A DNA stretch of 64,000 bases from Rhynchopus sp. YZ270_cl-10. Its lineage: Eukaryota; Euglenozoa; Diplonemea; Diplonemida; Diplonemidae. The notes under the pieces are model-generated. The model searched no databases and was not told the DNA's origin. It worked only from the letters and a program-made list of their open reading frames with translations. The stretch is from contig OZ037927.1 in the NCBI GenBank assembly GCA_964035575.1, positions 1,054,001-1,118,000 on the forward strand, given 5' to 3'. Below are positions 1 to 10,455 of the stretch, piece by piece. Position 1 is the first letter of the stretch. Every line of letters starts with the position of its first letter. The translations under genes were made by a program, and so were the position numbers.

Positions 1-505
1 GGGTAGGGTGTTGTTTGTTATGAATTCTCTTTGTTATAACATCTAAGTCAATCGCGGGTGGTGGTTTAGCGCGAGGCTTGGATCTCTCCTGGGTTCATAA
101 GTAGTTATTTCTGCGGATGAAATGAACGTATACTCATAGATTTCCCGTCGACACAACCTTTGATACTGGGATTATCCCCTTCGACCCCTTAGTGGTAGTT
201 AAACTCGATTGACATTTACATTCCTAGAGATGAAAGAACAAGACAACACTTCTGTACCCGCGCATCAAAATTGTGGAAAACTTTGCACCCCAAACATCCT
301 CAATAACGCCCGCCAAAAGGCGCCCCTTGTTACTGGGAGTTGGTTCTCATGTTTGTTACCTGCACAGCAGGAATTCCTCTGAGTCCAACGCTGTTTGGCC
401 TGTCTGCGGCATTGCACCCGAAGGTGCACGAAGAGTTTTTGCGGTGTCGCATTCCCTCATGTGTGGGTCACTCACACTTGAGGGCATGTGCCACTGCGGG
501 TCCGG
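1..505. repeat. Left long terminal inverted repeat (arm of 10.4-kb block)
   Basis: Bases 1 to about 505 reappear as reverse complement at about 9,895-10,455. Positions 225-420 match 10,000-10,195 at roughly 95% by eye; the outermost 150 bp are more diverged. The arm runs off the window, because the right copy continues to about 10,640 into sequence that also has a relative at 26,095-26,400. Short cysteine-containing translations occur in it, but no open frame is convincing. It could be a long-TIR DNA transposon or simply an inverted duplication. Confidence 0.75.
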
Positions 506-707
506 GTACCCATAGCTGAGAATAAGCCGGGTCCCGAGTCCCGGGTACTAGGTACAGTAGGACTTGGACTAGGCCCCCACCCTCCCGCGACCGGGTCCCC
601 GACCCGCTTTCAGGCGGACCCACAGCGCCTTCACATAGTTGTGTCCCAGTCCGGCTGAGAATAACCGGGTCCCGGGTCCCCAAGTCTTATTCTCAGCTAT
701 GTGGGCA
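505..707. repeat. Small inverted-repeat element
   Basis: The ends are inverted copies built around ATAGCTGAGAATAAG, followed inward by GGGTCCC-type runs. The middle is GC-rich. It sits just where the left long inverted repeat stops matching its partner, so it is probably a separate small insertion of about 200 bp. Confidence 0.5.
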
Positions 708-784
708 CCTGGACACCTGGGTCCTACAGAGGAACCTTAGGGGAACCAGTTCCTTAAGGCGTTTGCACCTACAAGAAGCCTGTT

Positions 785-960
785 GTTTTACTCTAATTAG
801 ACTATAATTAGAGTGTAGTTAGAGTCTAATTATGCTCTAACTGCGCTCTAATTATAGTCTAATTGAAGAAAAGCGACTCTAATTATACTCTAACTGGACT
901 CTAACTGACTTGACCCAAAATCCCAGACTCTAATTATACCCTAACACTCTAATTGGAGCG
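785..960. repeat. CTCTAATTATA tandem/dispersed motif cluster
   Basis: Many degenerate copies of an 11-14 bp motif close to CTCTAATTATA and its reverse complement are packed into 175 bp. It is low-complexity DNA with no coding potential. Confidence 0.6.
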
Positions 961-975
961 CTATGTATAAATTTA

Positions 976-1110
976 GTGTAATTATTCCCGTAATTACACT
1001 TGGGGGGGTTCTGGCACTCGTTTTCCTAATCGCACTCGCTGCGCTCGTGCGATTATTGGAAAACTCGTGCCAGAACCCCCCCGCGTGTAATTATGAGGAA
1101 ATAATTACAC
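976..1110. mobile_element. 135-bp palindromic MITE flanked by TA
   Basis: Near-perfect palindrome whose ends read GTGTAATTATT and its complement. The arms pass through GGGGGGTTCTGGCAC and fold on a GC core around 1,045. TA dinucleotides flank both ends, as expected for a Tc1/mariner-type miniature element. There is no ORF. Confidence 0.6.
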
Positions 1111-1112
1111 TA

Positions 1113-2075
1113 GAATTATATATCAGTCAATAACTGAACCACCGGGACTTTTCTCCCAAGGTTCGTTGAACAAAAAACTGATCGTCAAAAAAAATTGTCC
1201 GACCCCGCAATTGAAAGATTTTGAGCAGCGGAATGCAAAGAAATAAAATAAAAAATAAAAAAAAATTTTTTTTGAACTCCAGATTGGTGAATCCCAAAAA
1301 GTCGAAAATGAATTGCATGAATGCGAGGCACCGAAATTTTTAAAAAAAATTAAAACCCTGCGGGGATGGATTTCCGAGTCGATATCTTTTAATTGCGGGG
1401 TCGCACGATTTCTGGAAATGAGTAGAAGTTAAAAAATCTTCTGTACATGGGTAGTTGTGGCTGTACACCGTGGAAAACGGCGTACAGCCAGTCTAAACTG
1501 ACACATGCATTTTAGGTCAAAAATACTCATTTCTGAGCGCAAAGTGACGCCATCACAGCACGCACAGACTCCCGAGAACCGGAAAAAAAATTTTTTTTTC
1601 CCGATTTTTTGTAGGCAAAAAATGGCCACCAACCAGTACCCCTTCAGACTTCCCTTAAGACTTTGTACAGGGAGCCCCCCACACAAAAACCAGGTTCCAG
1701 GGGGGTCAGGAGGGTGGCTGCGTAACAGTGAGGATCACTTTTTTTTCTTTGTCAAAAGTGATATTTTGACTGTTTTGCACGATCTGAATCCATTCGAACA
1801 ATTTTTTTTGAATTTTGAGGATTTTTTTGTAAAATACTACCGCCCAGGCTTATACCTGAAAACTGGAAAAACTGGTTTTGGTCGAGGCCCTCACACATCT
1901 GAGGTGAACCAACGACATCAAAAGTTTTCAAAACCCAGCGGGGATGGGTTTCCGAGTCGATATCTTTTAATTGCGGGGTCGCACGATTTTTTTTGACGAG
2001 TAGAAATTAAAAATTTTTCTGTACAAAAACGGAAAAAAGTCCCGGTGGCTCAATTATTGACTGATATATTTCTAG
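1113..2075. mobile_element. ~960-bp non-autonomous element with ~45-bp TIRs
   Basis: The left end (ATATATCAGTCAATAACTG, then CACCGGGACTTTT) and the right end are inverted copies of about 45 bp. Inside, a 50-60 bp segment containing GAGTCGATATCTTTTAATTG is directly repeated at about 1,373-1,425 and 1,945-1,995. No transposase is visible. Immediately to the right a ~35-bp sequence (2,068-2,100) is repeated at 2,250-2,292, within the N-terminal part of the next ORF. Confidence 0.6.
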
Positions 2076-2096
2076 CATGACCCATTCGCAACATGT

Positions 2097-3947
2097 GTGT
2101 GTCGTGTAGAACTCTTTGTAGTTTCTATTCACCCAACCTTTGAGTTGAGTCATTACATGTGGTTGCACTGTCTGTGTGGCGTAGGGAACCTCGGACCTTT
2201 TGGAGGCATGGCGAGTGGTCTACTTGCATTCCACACCCATCTTTGTTTTATTTTTCTAGCATCACCTATTCGCAACATGTGTGCGTTGGGGTTGCAATTG
2301 CCGGCACTGGTGATGCACAGTGTGATACAACTTTGTTGCTATTTTGTGGTTTCTAGTTTTGTACATTCATTTTACACATACTTACAGAGCGTCAATAACC
2401 AGCTGGAGAGTGCGCGCGGGGATTTGGCGATTGCTAGAGAGATCGCTCGACAGCGGAAGAGTGAAGAGGTTGTTACAGGACAACGTACGATGGAGGAAAT
2501 GGTGAAGTGCTTGTCAAAACCGGGGAAGAAGGAAATAATCGTTTTTCCTTCCGAGCTGAGTGAGCACATCACCTGCCTATTCCCAAGGAAATGCTACTCG
2601 AAGGGGTTACAATACGTCGCGAAGAAGCGGGAGGAAAATGCCCAGCGTAAGATATTCCGTTTTGGAGGTACCCCAGGCGTAGGGAAGACTACATTCCGTT
2701 ATTGGGTCTTGCGGAGGTGGCTCTTGGGTCGCATGAAGGGTTTACCTGAGTTCAAGCACATGCTGTTCTCTGTTGGCACTGAGGATCTCTTCCTTCTCAG
2801 CAAGGATGATGATGGAGCGGTGTCAGTGACTTCTCCTGGTACACCCAACGAAGTTTACCCCAGATTATTCACCTGGAGCGATACCTGTCTCGGTGTGGTG
2901 GAGATGAGCAAGCCAGGGGGCGGTATCTACGACATACCGACAGAGAAATGCCGTATGAGTCTGCTGATGATTGTGGGGTCGCCTGGGAAGTTCAGCAAAG
3001 GGGCGGAATGCTTCAAAGGCGCTGTCCCGCTGCCGTTCTATTTCCGAGTGTGGAAGAAAAGAGAAGTGTCGAAGCTGCCCACAGACCTCTTCACTGACGC
3101 CGAGGAAGATGAAGCAGAAATAAGGGACCGTTGTGTTCAATACGGAGGTGTTCTTAGATTGATATTGATGAGTTATGCTGATGCCCAAGGGCAAGTGCAA
3201 GAGGCGCTTCGGCGCTTGAACATCAACACAATCAAGCAAGTGGTGAATGACCAGACGGGAGAAGATTCAGAGAAGGTGCACAGACTGCTGAAGCTCAATG
3301 AAGACGGGGAGGTTGAGTCGTTCATCAGTAAACATGTTGCAAGGGCCGCCATGCAGAGGCTGGATGGAGCAGCGCATGAGGAGATGACCCAATTCATGAA
3401 TACTGTAGCGAACAACCCAAAAGGCAGAGCCTTCTACGGATACTTCTTTGAAGAGCGTTTAGGACATGACTTCAGCAATGGCGCATTATATCTGGTCCTG
3501 GGTGATGGCGGTTCCTTAACGGGTCCAAAAAACGGTCTGCAACACTATCAACGGAAACAGGAGACCTTGAAGCCTGACATTCTGTACCAGCCGCCAGCTT
3601 GTTTCCAAGGGATCGACTTCTTCATTCTGAAGTCCGACGACATCTACCTCCTGCAGACCACTGTCGCGAGCAACCACACACCGGCTGACTTCACCCACAA
3701 TGATCATAAAGAGCTCCAGCGGAAGCTGTGCAAATATTACAAGCTGGAGAAGAAGAAACTGAATTTGCACATGATCTACGTTCTGCCGGAAGAGAATCCA
3801 ACGTTTGCAGTTCCCTCATCGCCCACTGAGTGTTCTCACACTGTTGCCTGGCCATCGGTATCTGTGTTGCGCAACAGCAGAAAAAGGCGGGCATTGCCGA
3901 ACTCTCAGGAGTCGAAGAACAAGAAGGGGAAATATACGTTAGTATAG
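2097..3947 (+). CDS. CRN-RHS-type P-loop/nuclease-fold protein
   Basis: A 616-aa open frame. A Walker A loop, GGTPGVGKTTF, lies near residue 190 in the context FRFGG, typical of the P-loop domain shared by Crinkler (CRN) effectors and trypanosome RHS proteins. Near residues 505-527 it reads IDFFILKSDDIYLLQTT followed by SNHT, matching the degenerate restriction-endonuclease-fold C-terminus of that superfamily. Members are selfish or secreted, often nuclear proteins of uncertain substrate. The first ~37 residues look non-coding and the next stretch is hydrophobic; Met38 at 2,208 is a plausible start. There is no classical Ub-like or LFLAK header. It lies between two long inverted repeats and another element abuts its stop codon. 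The family assignment is good; its function here is unknown. Confidence 0.72.
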   Translation: MCRVELFVVSIHPTFELSHYMWLHCLCGVGNLGPFGGMASGLLAFHTHLCFIFLASPIRNMCALGLQLPALVMHSVIQLCCYFVVSSFVHSFYTYLQSVNNQLESARGDLAIAREIARQRKSEEVVTGQRTMEEMVKCLSKPGKKEIIVFPSELSEHITCLFPRKCYSKGLQYVAKKREENAQRKIFRFGGTPGVGKTTFRYWVLRRWLLGRMKGLPEFKHMLFSVGTEDLFLLSKDDDGAVSVTSPGTPNEVYPRLFTWSDTCLGVVEMSKPGGGIYDIPTEKCRMSLLMIVGSPGKFSKGAECFKGAVPLPFYFRVWKKREVSKLPTDLFTDAEEDEAEIRDRCVQYGGVLRLILMSYADAQGQVQEALRRLNINTIKQVVNDQTGEDSEKVHRLLKLNEDGEVESFISKHVARAAMQRLDGAAHEEMTQFMNTVANNPKGRAFYGYFFEERLGHDFSNGALYLVLGDGGSLTGPKNGLQHYQRKQETLKPDILYQPPACFQGIDFFILKSDDIYLLQTTVASNHTPADFTHNDHKELQRKLCKYYKLEKKKLNLHMIYVLPEENPTFAVPSSPTECSHTVAWPSVSVLRNSRKRRALPNSQESKNKKGKYTLV

Positions 3948-3964
3948 GCTAGTTGACGTCACGG

Positions 3965-4185
3965 ACATTCGGGTATGGGAGGGTATGGGAGGATTTGGGA
4001 GGGTATGGGACGGTATGGGACGGTATGGGACAGTATGGGACTGTATGGGACGTATGGGAGGGTATGGGACAGTGTGGGAGGGTTTGGGAGGGTATGGGAC
4101 AGTATGGGACGGTATGGGAGTGGTATGGGCGGGTATGGGAGTGGTATGGGAGGATTTTTGGAGGTTTGGGAGTGGTTTGGGGGTC
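3965..4185 (+). repeat. TATGGGACGG minisatellite, array 1
   Basis: About 22 degenerate 10-bp units (TATGGGACGG, TATGGGAGGG and variants). Open frames through it in all phases are artefacts of the periodicity. A sister array in the same orientation lies at 5,718-5,885. Confidence 0.85.
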
Positions 4186-4423
4186 GTGCATGCACTTAGG
4201 GTAGCTCGACTTTTTTTTCGTTTCCCGCTCGCTGACCCTGAAAAAAAAATGCGCGCGCGCGCAAAAAAAAAGTTTTTCCTGAAAAAAAGTTGACAAAAAA
4301 GTTGTGGGAACAGGGTGATCCTGTGGGTTTTTTATATAAAATCGCCTCAGGGGCCCCAAAAACGGGTGACCCAAAACACAGTTTGTTTCCCTAGGGAGGG
4401 TCAAAAAGACCCTCCCGCCAGCT

Positions 4424-5040
4424 ACTTTACACGCCCGCCGGGAGGGTCAAACCCACCCGGCGGGAGGGTAAACCTGGCGGGAGGGTCCGGACCCTCCCGC
4501 CAGCTTTTGGACCCTCCCGCCAGGTCTGGGGACCCTCCCGCCAGGTCTGTGGACCCTCCCGCCAGGTCTGGGGACCCTCCCGCCAGGTCTGGGGACCCTC
4601 CCGCCAGGTCTGTGGACCCTCCCGCCAGGTCTGGGGACCCTCCCGCCAGGTCTGGGGACCCTCCCGCCAGGTCTGTGGACCCTCCCGCCAGCTTTTGGAC
4701 CCTCCCGCCAGGTCTGGGGACCCTCCCGCCAGGTCTGTGGACCCTCCCGCCAGGTCTGGGGACCCTCCCGCCAGGTCTGGGGACCCTCCCGCCAGGTCTG
4801 GGGACCCTCCCGCCAGGTCTGTGGACCCTCCCGCCAGCTTTTGGACCCTCCCGCCAGGTCTGGGGACCCTCCCGCCAGGTCTGTGGACCCTCCCGCCAGG
4901 TCTGGGGACCCTCCCGCCAGGTCTGTGGACCCTCCCGCCAGCTTTTTGGACCCTCCCGCCAGCTTTTTGGACCCTCCCGCCAGGTTTTTTGGGTTTTTCT
5001 CACCCTACGTAGCGTCGGTGAGGGTTTTTTTTGACCCTCC
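4424..5040. repeat. 21-bp minisatellite with CCCTCCCGCCAGGTCTG core
   Basis: About 25 units of 21 bp (core GACCCTCCCGCCAGGTCTG), with variants carrying GCTTTT in place of GGTCTG. The repeat gives long spurious frames on both strands. The variant units recur in blocks, which indicates expansion by multi-unit duplication. Confidence 0.9.
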
Positions 5041-5107
5041 CGCGTGAAACAAAACGTCCTACAACCCCCCAAGCCACCCCTTAGGCTCTCCGTTGTGAGG
5101 GTCCTTT

Positions 5108-5303
5108 TCGAAACCACTCCCGCTGGGTTTTTTGCTCTCGGGAGCCCTGTTGGACCCTCGGGGACCCGTGTGGGCCCTCGGGAGGCCGTGTGGGGCTCGG
5201 GCTTCGCCCTCGTTCCCCCACACGGCCTCCCTCGGGCCCACACGGGTCCCCTCGTGGTCCAACAGGGCTCCCTCGAGCAAAAAACCCGGCGGGAGGGTTT
5301 CGA
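5108..5303. repeat. Long near-perfect hairpin (~200 bp)
   Basis: Arms of about 95 bp are inverted copies with few mismatches. The outer part is GGGTTTTTTGCTC, then GGGAGCCCTGTTGGACC, and the inner part GGCCGTGTGGGG. The tip is near 5,203 (GGGCTTCGCCC). The flanking CCCTCCCGC blocks extend the symmetry further. Confidence 0.8.
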
Positions 5304-5717
5304 AAATATGACCCTCCCGCCGGGAGCCTTCGGGTACCTGGCGGGAGGGTTGTAAATACTCATTTTTGGCATTTCCGGAATCCGTCCAGAAAGTGGTGGG
5401 GTCGATGTCGAAAATTGGACAATTTTTTGACCACTTAAATTTTGAAAATATGAGCTCAGTCACTAATAGCTGGGGCCCATTTTCGGCCAAAAAATGCTGC
5501 TGAAAAAAATTTTCAGGTGAAAATTTTTCAGCCCCAAAACATACCGCGATTGGCATTTCCGGAATCTGTCCGCGCTGTGGTGGGGTCAATTTGCCGTTGT
5601 CCAGCTGCAAATTCACAAATTATGGCCTTTCCGTATACCTCAAACCCAGACCGGCCCGGTTTGCAGTTCTCGTGTACAATTCGCACGCAAAAGAGAGCAA
5701 CTCCCACACCGATTAGG

Positions 5718-5885
5718 GGGACGGTACGGGACGGTATGGGACGGTATGGGACAGTATGGGACGGTATGGGACAGTGTGGGAGGGTATGGGAGTGGTATGG
5801 GAGGTACGGGAGGGTATGGGAGGGTATGGGACGGTATGGGGGGATTTGGGAGCGTTCGAGGGCGGTACGGGATGGTACGGAACAG
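5718..5885 (+). repeat. TATGGGACGG minisatellite, array 2
   Basis: About 16 units of the 10-bp motif of the 3,965 array, same orientation, just inside the right end of the 2-kb TIR element. Confidence 0.8.
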
Positions 5886-6184
5886 GATTTCCCAGAAAAT
5901 TCCTAAACCGACCCGTGGCGTCAACTAGCCTAGTTAGGGGGATCCTAGCTAGTAATAAGCTCTGTCGGAAAAACTATTTTTTTTTGAAAAATATGCCTAA
6001 GTCCCCGAAAACACACGGAATTGCTCCAGAACACATTTTTTCCAGTGTCCCGCAGTGTCCCACCACTTTTTTTCGCTTTTTGCGGGGAGAAAAGTGCAAA
6101 ATGAAACAAAATTCCGGTAGATTCACAGGATTCAGATTTTTGCTAAGGAGCTGGCAGCTGGCTCAAAAAAAATTTTTTTTTTCA

Positions 6185-7200
6185 AATTTTTTTGGGGTGC
6201 AGGCAGGGTAGTAGCTTGAAAGGTGCACTTTTCAAATGTTGCTGGTTTGCTGGTTTAGAAAAAAATTTTCCCCGGTTGAAAGCGGTCATCGCGCGCTTCG
6301 CGCGCGCCTCCCTGCCAACCACAAAGTGGAGAGGTAAAGGGTAAGTTTTGCGAGACAACAAAGAAAATGGAATATAATACTGTGTTAACGGAGCTTGGTC
6401 TTGCACCTTGCGTTCCACGAAGTACAGTCTTCCAGAAGCAGGGGCTGTTGCAACGGTGGGTCATTTTGAAAAACGGTCAACTTTTTGCAGCCCTGGTCAA
6501 GTTGCATTTGTGGCTGCAAAATGCAAGGGGGTTCCCCAAGATATTGTAAACTCTATTTTTTTGCGGAGCAAAAAAATATTATAAAGTGGCGCCGCAGGCG
6601 AAAAAAATTAGGGTATAGTATAGGGTATAGTGCAAAACATGCAGCTTTTTACACCACAGAGTCACTCAATGAACCCTTTTTAGGGGTTCGCTTACGTGTG
6701 AGGATTTCTTCTGTGAGTGGGGAAGTGGTGCGGGGCGACGAAAAACTGAATTCCGAATCCCACTTTTTTTTTTTATTTTTCCCCAAACCCAGCCCCTCCG
6801 CTACGTTTTCAGATTTTTTTTGAGTTCTGTTGCGGGGGTTTTTTTTTCACCCTGCGCCAGTGTCTTATCCAGGAATTCAGATTTCAAGATTGGGGGGTCA
6901 GCTGTTTTTGTGCCCAAAAATTTTTCAGCCCTGCTGACCAGGGACATTGGGAACTGTATTTTTTTTGCGGAGCAAAAAAAAATCAAACAAATGGCGCCGC
7001 AGGCGAAAAAAAATTTAGGGCACGGTGTAAAAATCTAGCTTTTTCAGCACAGAGTCACACAGCGAATCCTTTTTTGCGGAGCAAAAAAGGAAAAATGGCG
7101 CCGCAGGCAAAAAAAAATTGAGGTACAGCCCGGATGGTGCGGTCAGCAACCCAGTTCCCATGGTACTCCCGTGGTTCAACACCATGGGATTTTTTTTTTT
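6185..7200. repeat. Dispersed-repeat mosaic with GCGGAGC/GGCGCCGCAGGC units
   Basis: Three units of about 120-150 bp pair a TTTTTTGCGGAGCAAAAAA hairpin with ATGGCGCCGCAGGC. Relatives lie at 27,660-27,895 (+), 44,850-45,065 (-) and 52,960-53,120 (-). A segment at 6,205-6,300, with TGTTGCTGGTTTGCTGG and a CGCGCTTCGCGCG hairpin, recurs inverted at 42,245-42,357. No coding region is supported. Confidence 0.7.
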
Positions 7201-7431
7201 TTTTTCCCCCCCCCTTTTTTTCAGACTTCTGTTGCGCCGCAACAGAACTTTATACGGTAGCGGAGCCCCTGCCCAAACCAGTAAACCAGCTCGTTCTGGT
7301 TTTGAAACCAGCAAAAGTACCCAAGCTATTTCCCTGGGTGCAGGGCAGGGGTGGCTCTAAGTTGAGCCAAAAACCCCGATTTTGGCCGAGGTGCCAATGA
7401 CTTTTTTCTGTACAAATGCCACACGTAAAAA

Positions 7432-7555
7432 ACTCCCGGAAACCCATTCCGAGCTTTCCGGTCGGTACGTTGGCGGGGCATCTCCCCGCATATTTTCAAA
7501 ACCCATTCCGAGCTTTCCGGTCGGTGCGTTGGCGGGGCATCTCCCCTCATATTTT
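7432..7555 (+). repeat. Two-copy 60-bp tandem duplication
   Basis: AACCCATTCCGAGCTTTCCG followed by GTCGGTRCGTTGGCGGGG occurs twice in a row with few differences. The following 7,560-7,910 is fairly GC-rich and open in one frame, but I recognise nothing in it. Confidence 0.7.
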
Positions 7556-8224
7556 TGAGAGGGGTTTTTCGGGGGTGGGGGTTGAAGAAGGGGAAAAATG
7601 AGTCAAATAGGAGAAGGGGCGGTTGTGAACTATCTCGTCCCCAGGCCTCTCCGGGTGGGTCGGGGTGTGCAAGCAAAGTTGAAGCAAGGGGTGGGGGTGA
7701 GGAAAAGAAAAGTATGGTCAAAAGTGACGTAAGGACACCACTAAGCGGTGCCCGTGCGCTGTCCGTGGTGGTCACTGTCACCGTGGCGACAAGCAACTGC
7801 AGCACAGAGCAGAGGAGGGAGGCGGTCGAAGACAAGCTTCGGATAACCCTGACAACCCCACAACACTGGAAATTGCAAGGAACGAGTCTGCATGTGCGTG
7901 TTCTCTAGCCACTACAGTCACAGGGTATGCACAAAATGACCGTATTGTGGCTGAAGTTTGACTTGCGAATTTTTTTCGCAAACATCTATTTCTGAGGTTT
8001 TCTTTGGATTCTTTGGGCCATTTTATGACCTACCACGCCCGATTTTGGGCGATAAAACAAAATTTTGTCAGGTCAAAAATCGCCTAGTACTTGCTAAGGA
8101 AATGTGTAAAATAAGGTGTTTTTGTACACAAAAGTACGTTTTTGGGTGCTTCTGGAGGGTCAAAACACCAAAATTTTGCACTTTTTGGTGCCCAAAAACC
8201 CAACTCAGGGGTCGAAATTTTCCC

Positions 8225-8300
8225 GAAAAAAAAAAGGGTGAAAGTCAAATGTATACACATATACACAGGGTTATAGTCAGATCTATACACTCATTGTATA
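8225..8300. repeat. Arm of an inverted pair with 10,905-11,005
   Basis: GGGTGAAAGTCAAATGTATA and the following AGTCAGATCTATACAC reappear as reverse complement at about 10,920-11,003, a ~77-bp match. The pair straddles the right long inverted repeat, so insertions here are nested. Confidence 0.7.
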
Positions 8301-9050
8301 TCAGCCAAAATCTGCTTAGCCGTATACAAAGGCCTTTTTTTGGAGCCACTTTAAAGTGATAAAAAATCCGCCAAAAAAATGTTGTGACCCCGGAATTTTT
8401 TCAGATCGATCCGGAAATTCATATACGCGCCTTTTCGAGTGAAAATATTACACCTCCGGCCTCTCAAACGTACTTGACCGTGGACAGGTGGATTTTATCA
8501 ATTTTATGGCCCGGGCACATTCTGAAAAAAAATATTCTTGGAAAGATAGGGTGCGAAAACGTTCAATTCCGGGGTCGGACGGTCAAAAATATGCATCTGG
8601 GGCGAGCGAGTGGGCGGCGGGAGAATGGGTACTATGTACTGGGTACTGTACAGTGTACTATGTACGGTGAGGAAATATCCTCTTTGGGTCCAACACAGCG
8701 ATGTCTCTAAATTAGATTTTTTTTGTCAAAAGTTGTCGATTTTTTTTTCTTTGGATTTATTTTTGACAAATCTTTCAATTGCGACCATTTTTGTCAACTG
8801 GAAACACACTCCACGGTATGCAACTTTTGGTGGAGCCGACCACTCTTTCTGCACTGAAAATCCCCTGTATTACATGCACAAAGCATTGGAGCCACTTTTT
8901 TTTGACTTCTACTCCACTAAAATGGTCGATTTTTTTTTTCTATGAAACGCGGGGAGCTCGGAAATCCATATACGCCCATTTTCGGGGTGTTTAGAAAATA
9001 ACTTCTCACCTGAGGCGGCGGAGAGCAAAAGTGAAAAAACTGCCCGTCCC

Positions 9051-9463
9051 AGGTACCCAGGTACCCAGGTACCCAGGTACCCAGGTACCCAGGTACCCAG
9101 GTACCCAGGTACCCAGGTACCCAGGTACCCAGGTACCCAGGTACCCAGGTACCCAGGTACCCAGGTACCCAGGTACCCAGGTACCCAGGTACCCAGGTAC
9201 CCAGGTACCCAGGTACCCAGGTACCCAGGTACCCAGGTACCCAGGTACCCAGGTACCCAGGTACCCAGGTACCCAGGTACCCAGGTACCCAGGTACCCAG
9301 GTACCCAGGTACCCAGGTACCCAGGTACCCAGGTACCCAGGTACCCAGGTACCCAGGTACCCAGGTACCCAGGTACCCAGGTACCCAGGTACCCAGGTAC
9401 CCAGGTACCCAGGTACCCAGGTACCCAGGTACCCAGGTACCCAGGTACCCAGGTACCCAGGTA
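9051..9463. repeat. Perfect (AGGTACCC)n satellite, about 51 units
   Basis: About 413 bp of uninterrupted 8-bp units, each holding the palindrome GGTACC. Every frame stays open (a TQVPRYPG repeat on one strand, a GYLGTWVP repeat on the other), so the ~200-aa frames across it are artefacts. The lack of any unit variation indicates very recent expansion. Confidence 0.97.
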
Positions 9464-9894
9464 CACGGTACACTGGATACAAGGATAAAAGTCGTGAAAG
9501 AGCAACCACAGCCAACCCGCCAGTCACTGAAAAGTGACCAGACAGTCCACTTGACAAACACAAAAGTGTCCAGTCACGTGGGGCATTCATGCACTGAGGA
9601 GATAATGATCCAACAATTTACAAGAAAGATTACTTAACCTACTGCTGGAAATTGCCAGGTCGTAGTAACACACAAAGTGTGCCTCCGTTCGGGAATACCG
9701 GATATTCTAGAGACCAAAAAGGCCTCTTCCGCTAGTCAAGGTATAACCGAATGAACGGCCCAAGACCCCCGTGGAGAAGTTAAATGTTGTAATGATTTCA
9801 AGTAAAATGCGAGCACTGTCTTACCCTCCTCAATGCATGGTGGAAGATGTCTTTCACAACAAATATCCTGTACCCAGGTACCCAAATTCCCAAA

Positions 9895-10455
9895 CCCACG
9901 CAGTGGCACATGACCGCAAGTGTGAGTGACCCACACATGAGGGAATGCGACACTACGCAAAATTTACCACCAGACCCTGTCTTCGTGCACCTGAAGTACA
10001 ACGCCGCAGACAGGCCAAACATGCGTTGGACTCAGAGGAATGCCCGCTGTGCAGGTATCAAACATGAGAACAACTCCCAGCAACAAGGGGCGCCTTTTGG
10101 CGGGCGTTGTTGAGGGTGTTTGGGGTGCAAAGTTTTCCACAATTTTGATGCGCGGGTACAGAAGTGTTGTCTTGTTCTTTCATCTCTAGGAATGTAAATG
10201 TCAATCGCGTTTAACTACCACGAGGGCTTGTTCAGTGAACCCACAAGGGGTCGAAGGGGGTTGGTTATCCCGTATCTATCAAAGGTTGTGTCGACCAGGC
10301 GAATCCACTATGTTACGCTGTACGTTGTTAAATCCGAAGAAATAACGCTTTAGCAGCCGCAGGAAGTAAGTAGTGCCTCACGCTACACAAACCACCACCC
10401 GCAATTGACTTAGATGTTATAACAAAGAGAATTCAGAACAAAACAACACCCTGCC
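9895..10455. repeat. Right long terminal inverted repeat
   Basis: Reverse complement of 1-505. Similarity to other family members goes on to about 10,640: the stretch with TTGTCATGCTT, CAAGAGCATGCCTGG and GGCAACAAGACCACCCACAA also occurs at 26,105-26,200. The true element border is therefore probably beyond 10,455. Confidence 0.75.

Larger units (their letters stand above)
3946..5932. mobile_element. ~2-kb TIR element abutting the CRN-RHS stop codon
   Basis: TAGGCTAGTTGACGTCACGG at 3,945-3,964 is mirrored by CCGTGGCGTCAACTAGCCTA at about 5,913-5,932. The interior consists of two TATGGGACGG arrays just inside the ends, a CTCCCGCCAGGTCTG minisatellite, a large hairpin and one unit of the CCCCACCAC repeat family. 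No transposase is seen. The flanks share GTTAG imperfectly, so the duplication size is unclear. Confidence 0.6.

Noticed and set aside
4315-5372. Proline/glycine-rich frames of 239 and 316 aa
   Set aside because: Generated by the 21-bp minisatellite and the hairpin. Codon content is fixed by the repeat.
8909-9590. Three ~200-aa frames on the minus strand and one of 168 aa on the plus strand
   Set aside because: They run through the 8-bp satellite, whose periodicity keeps every frame open. There is no non-repeat conserved content.
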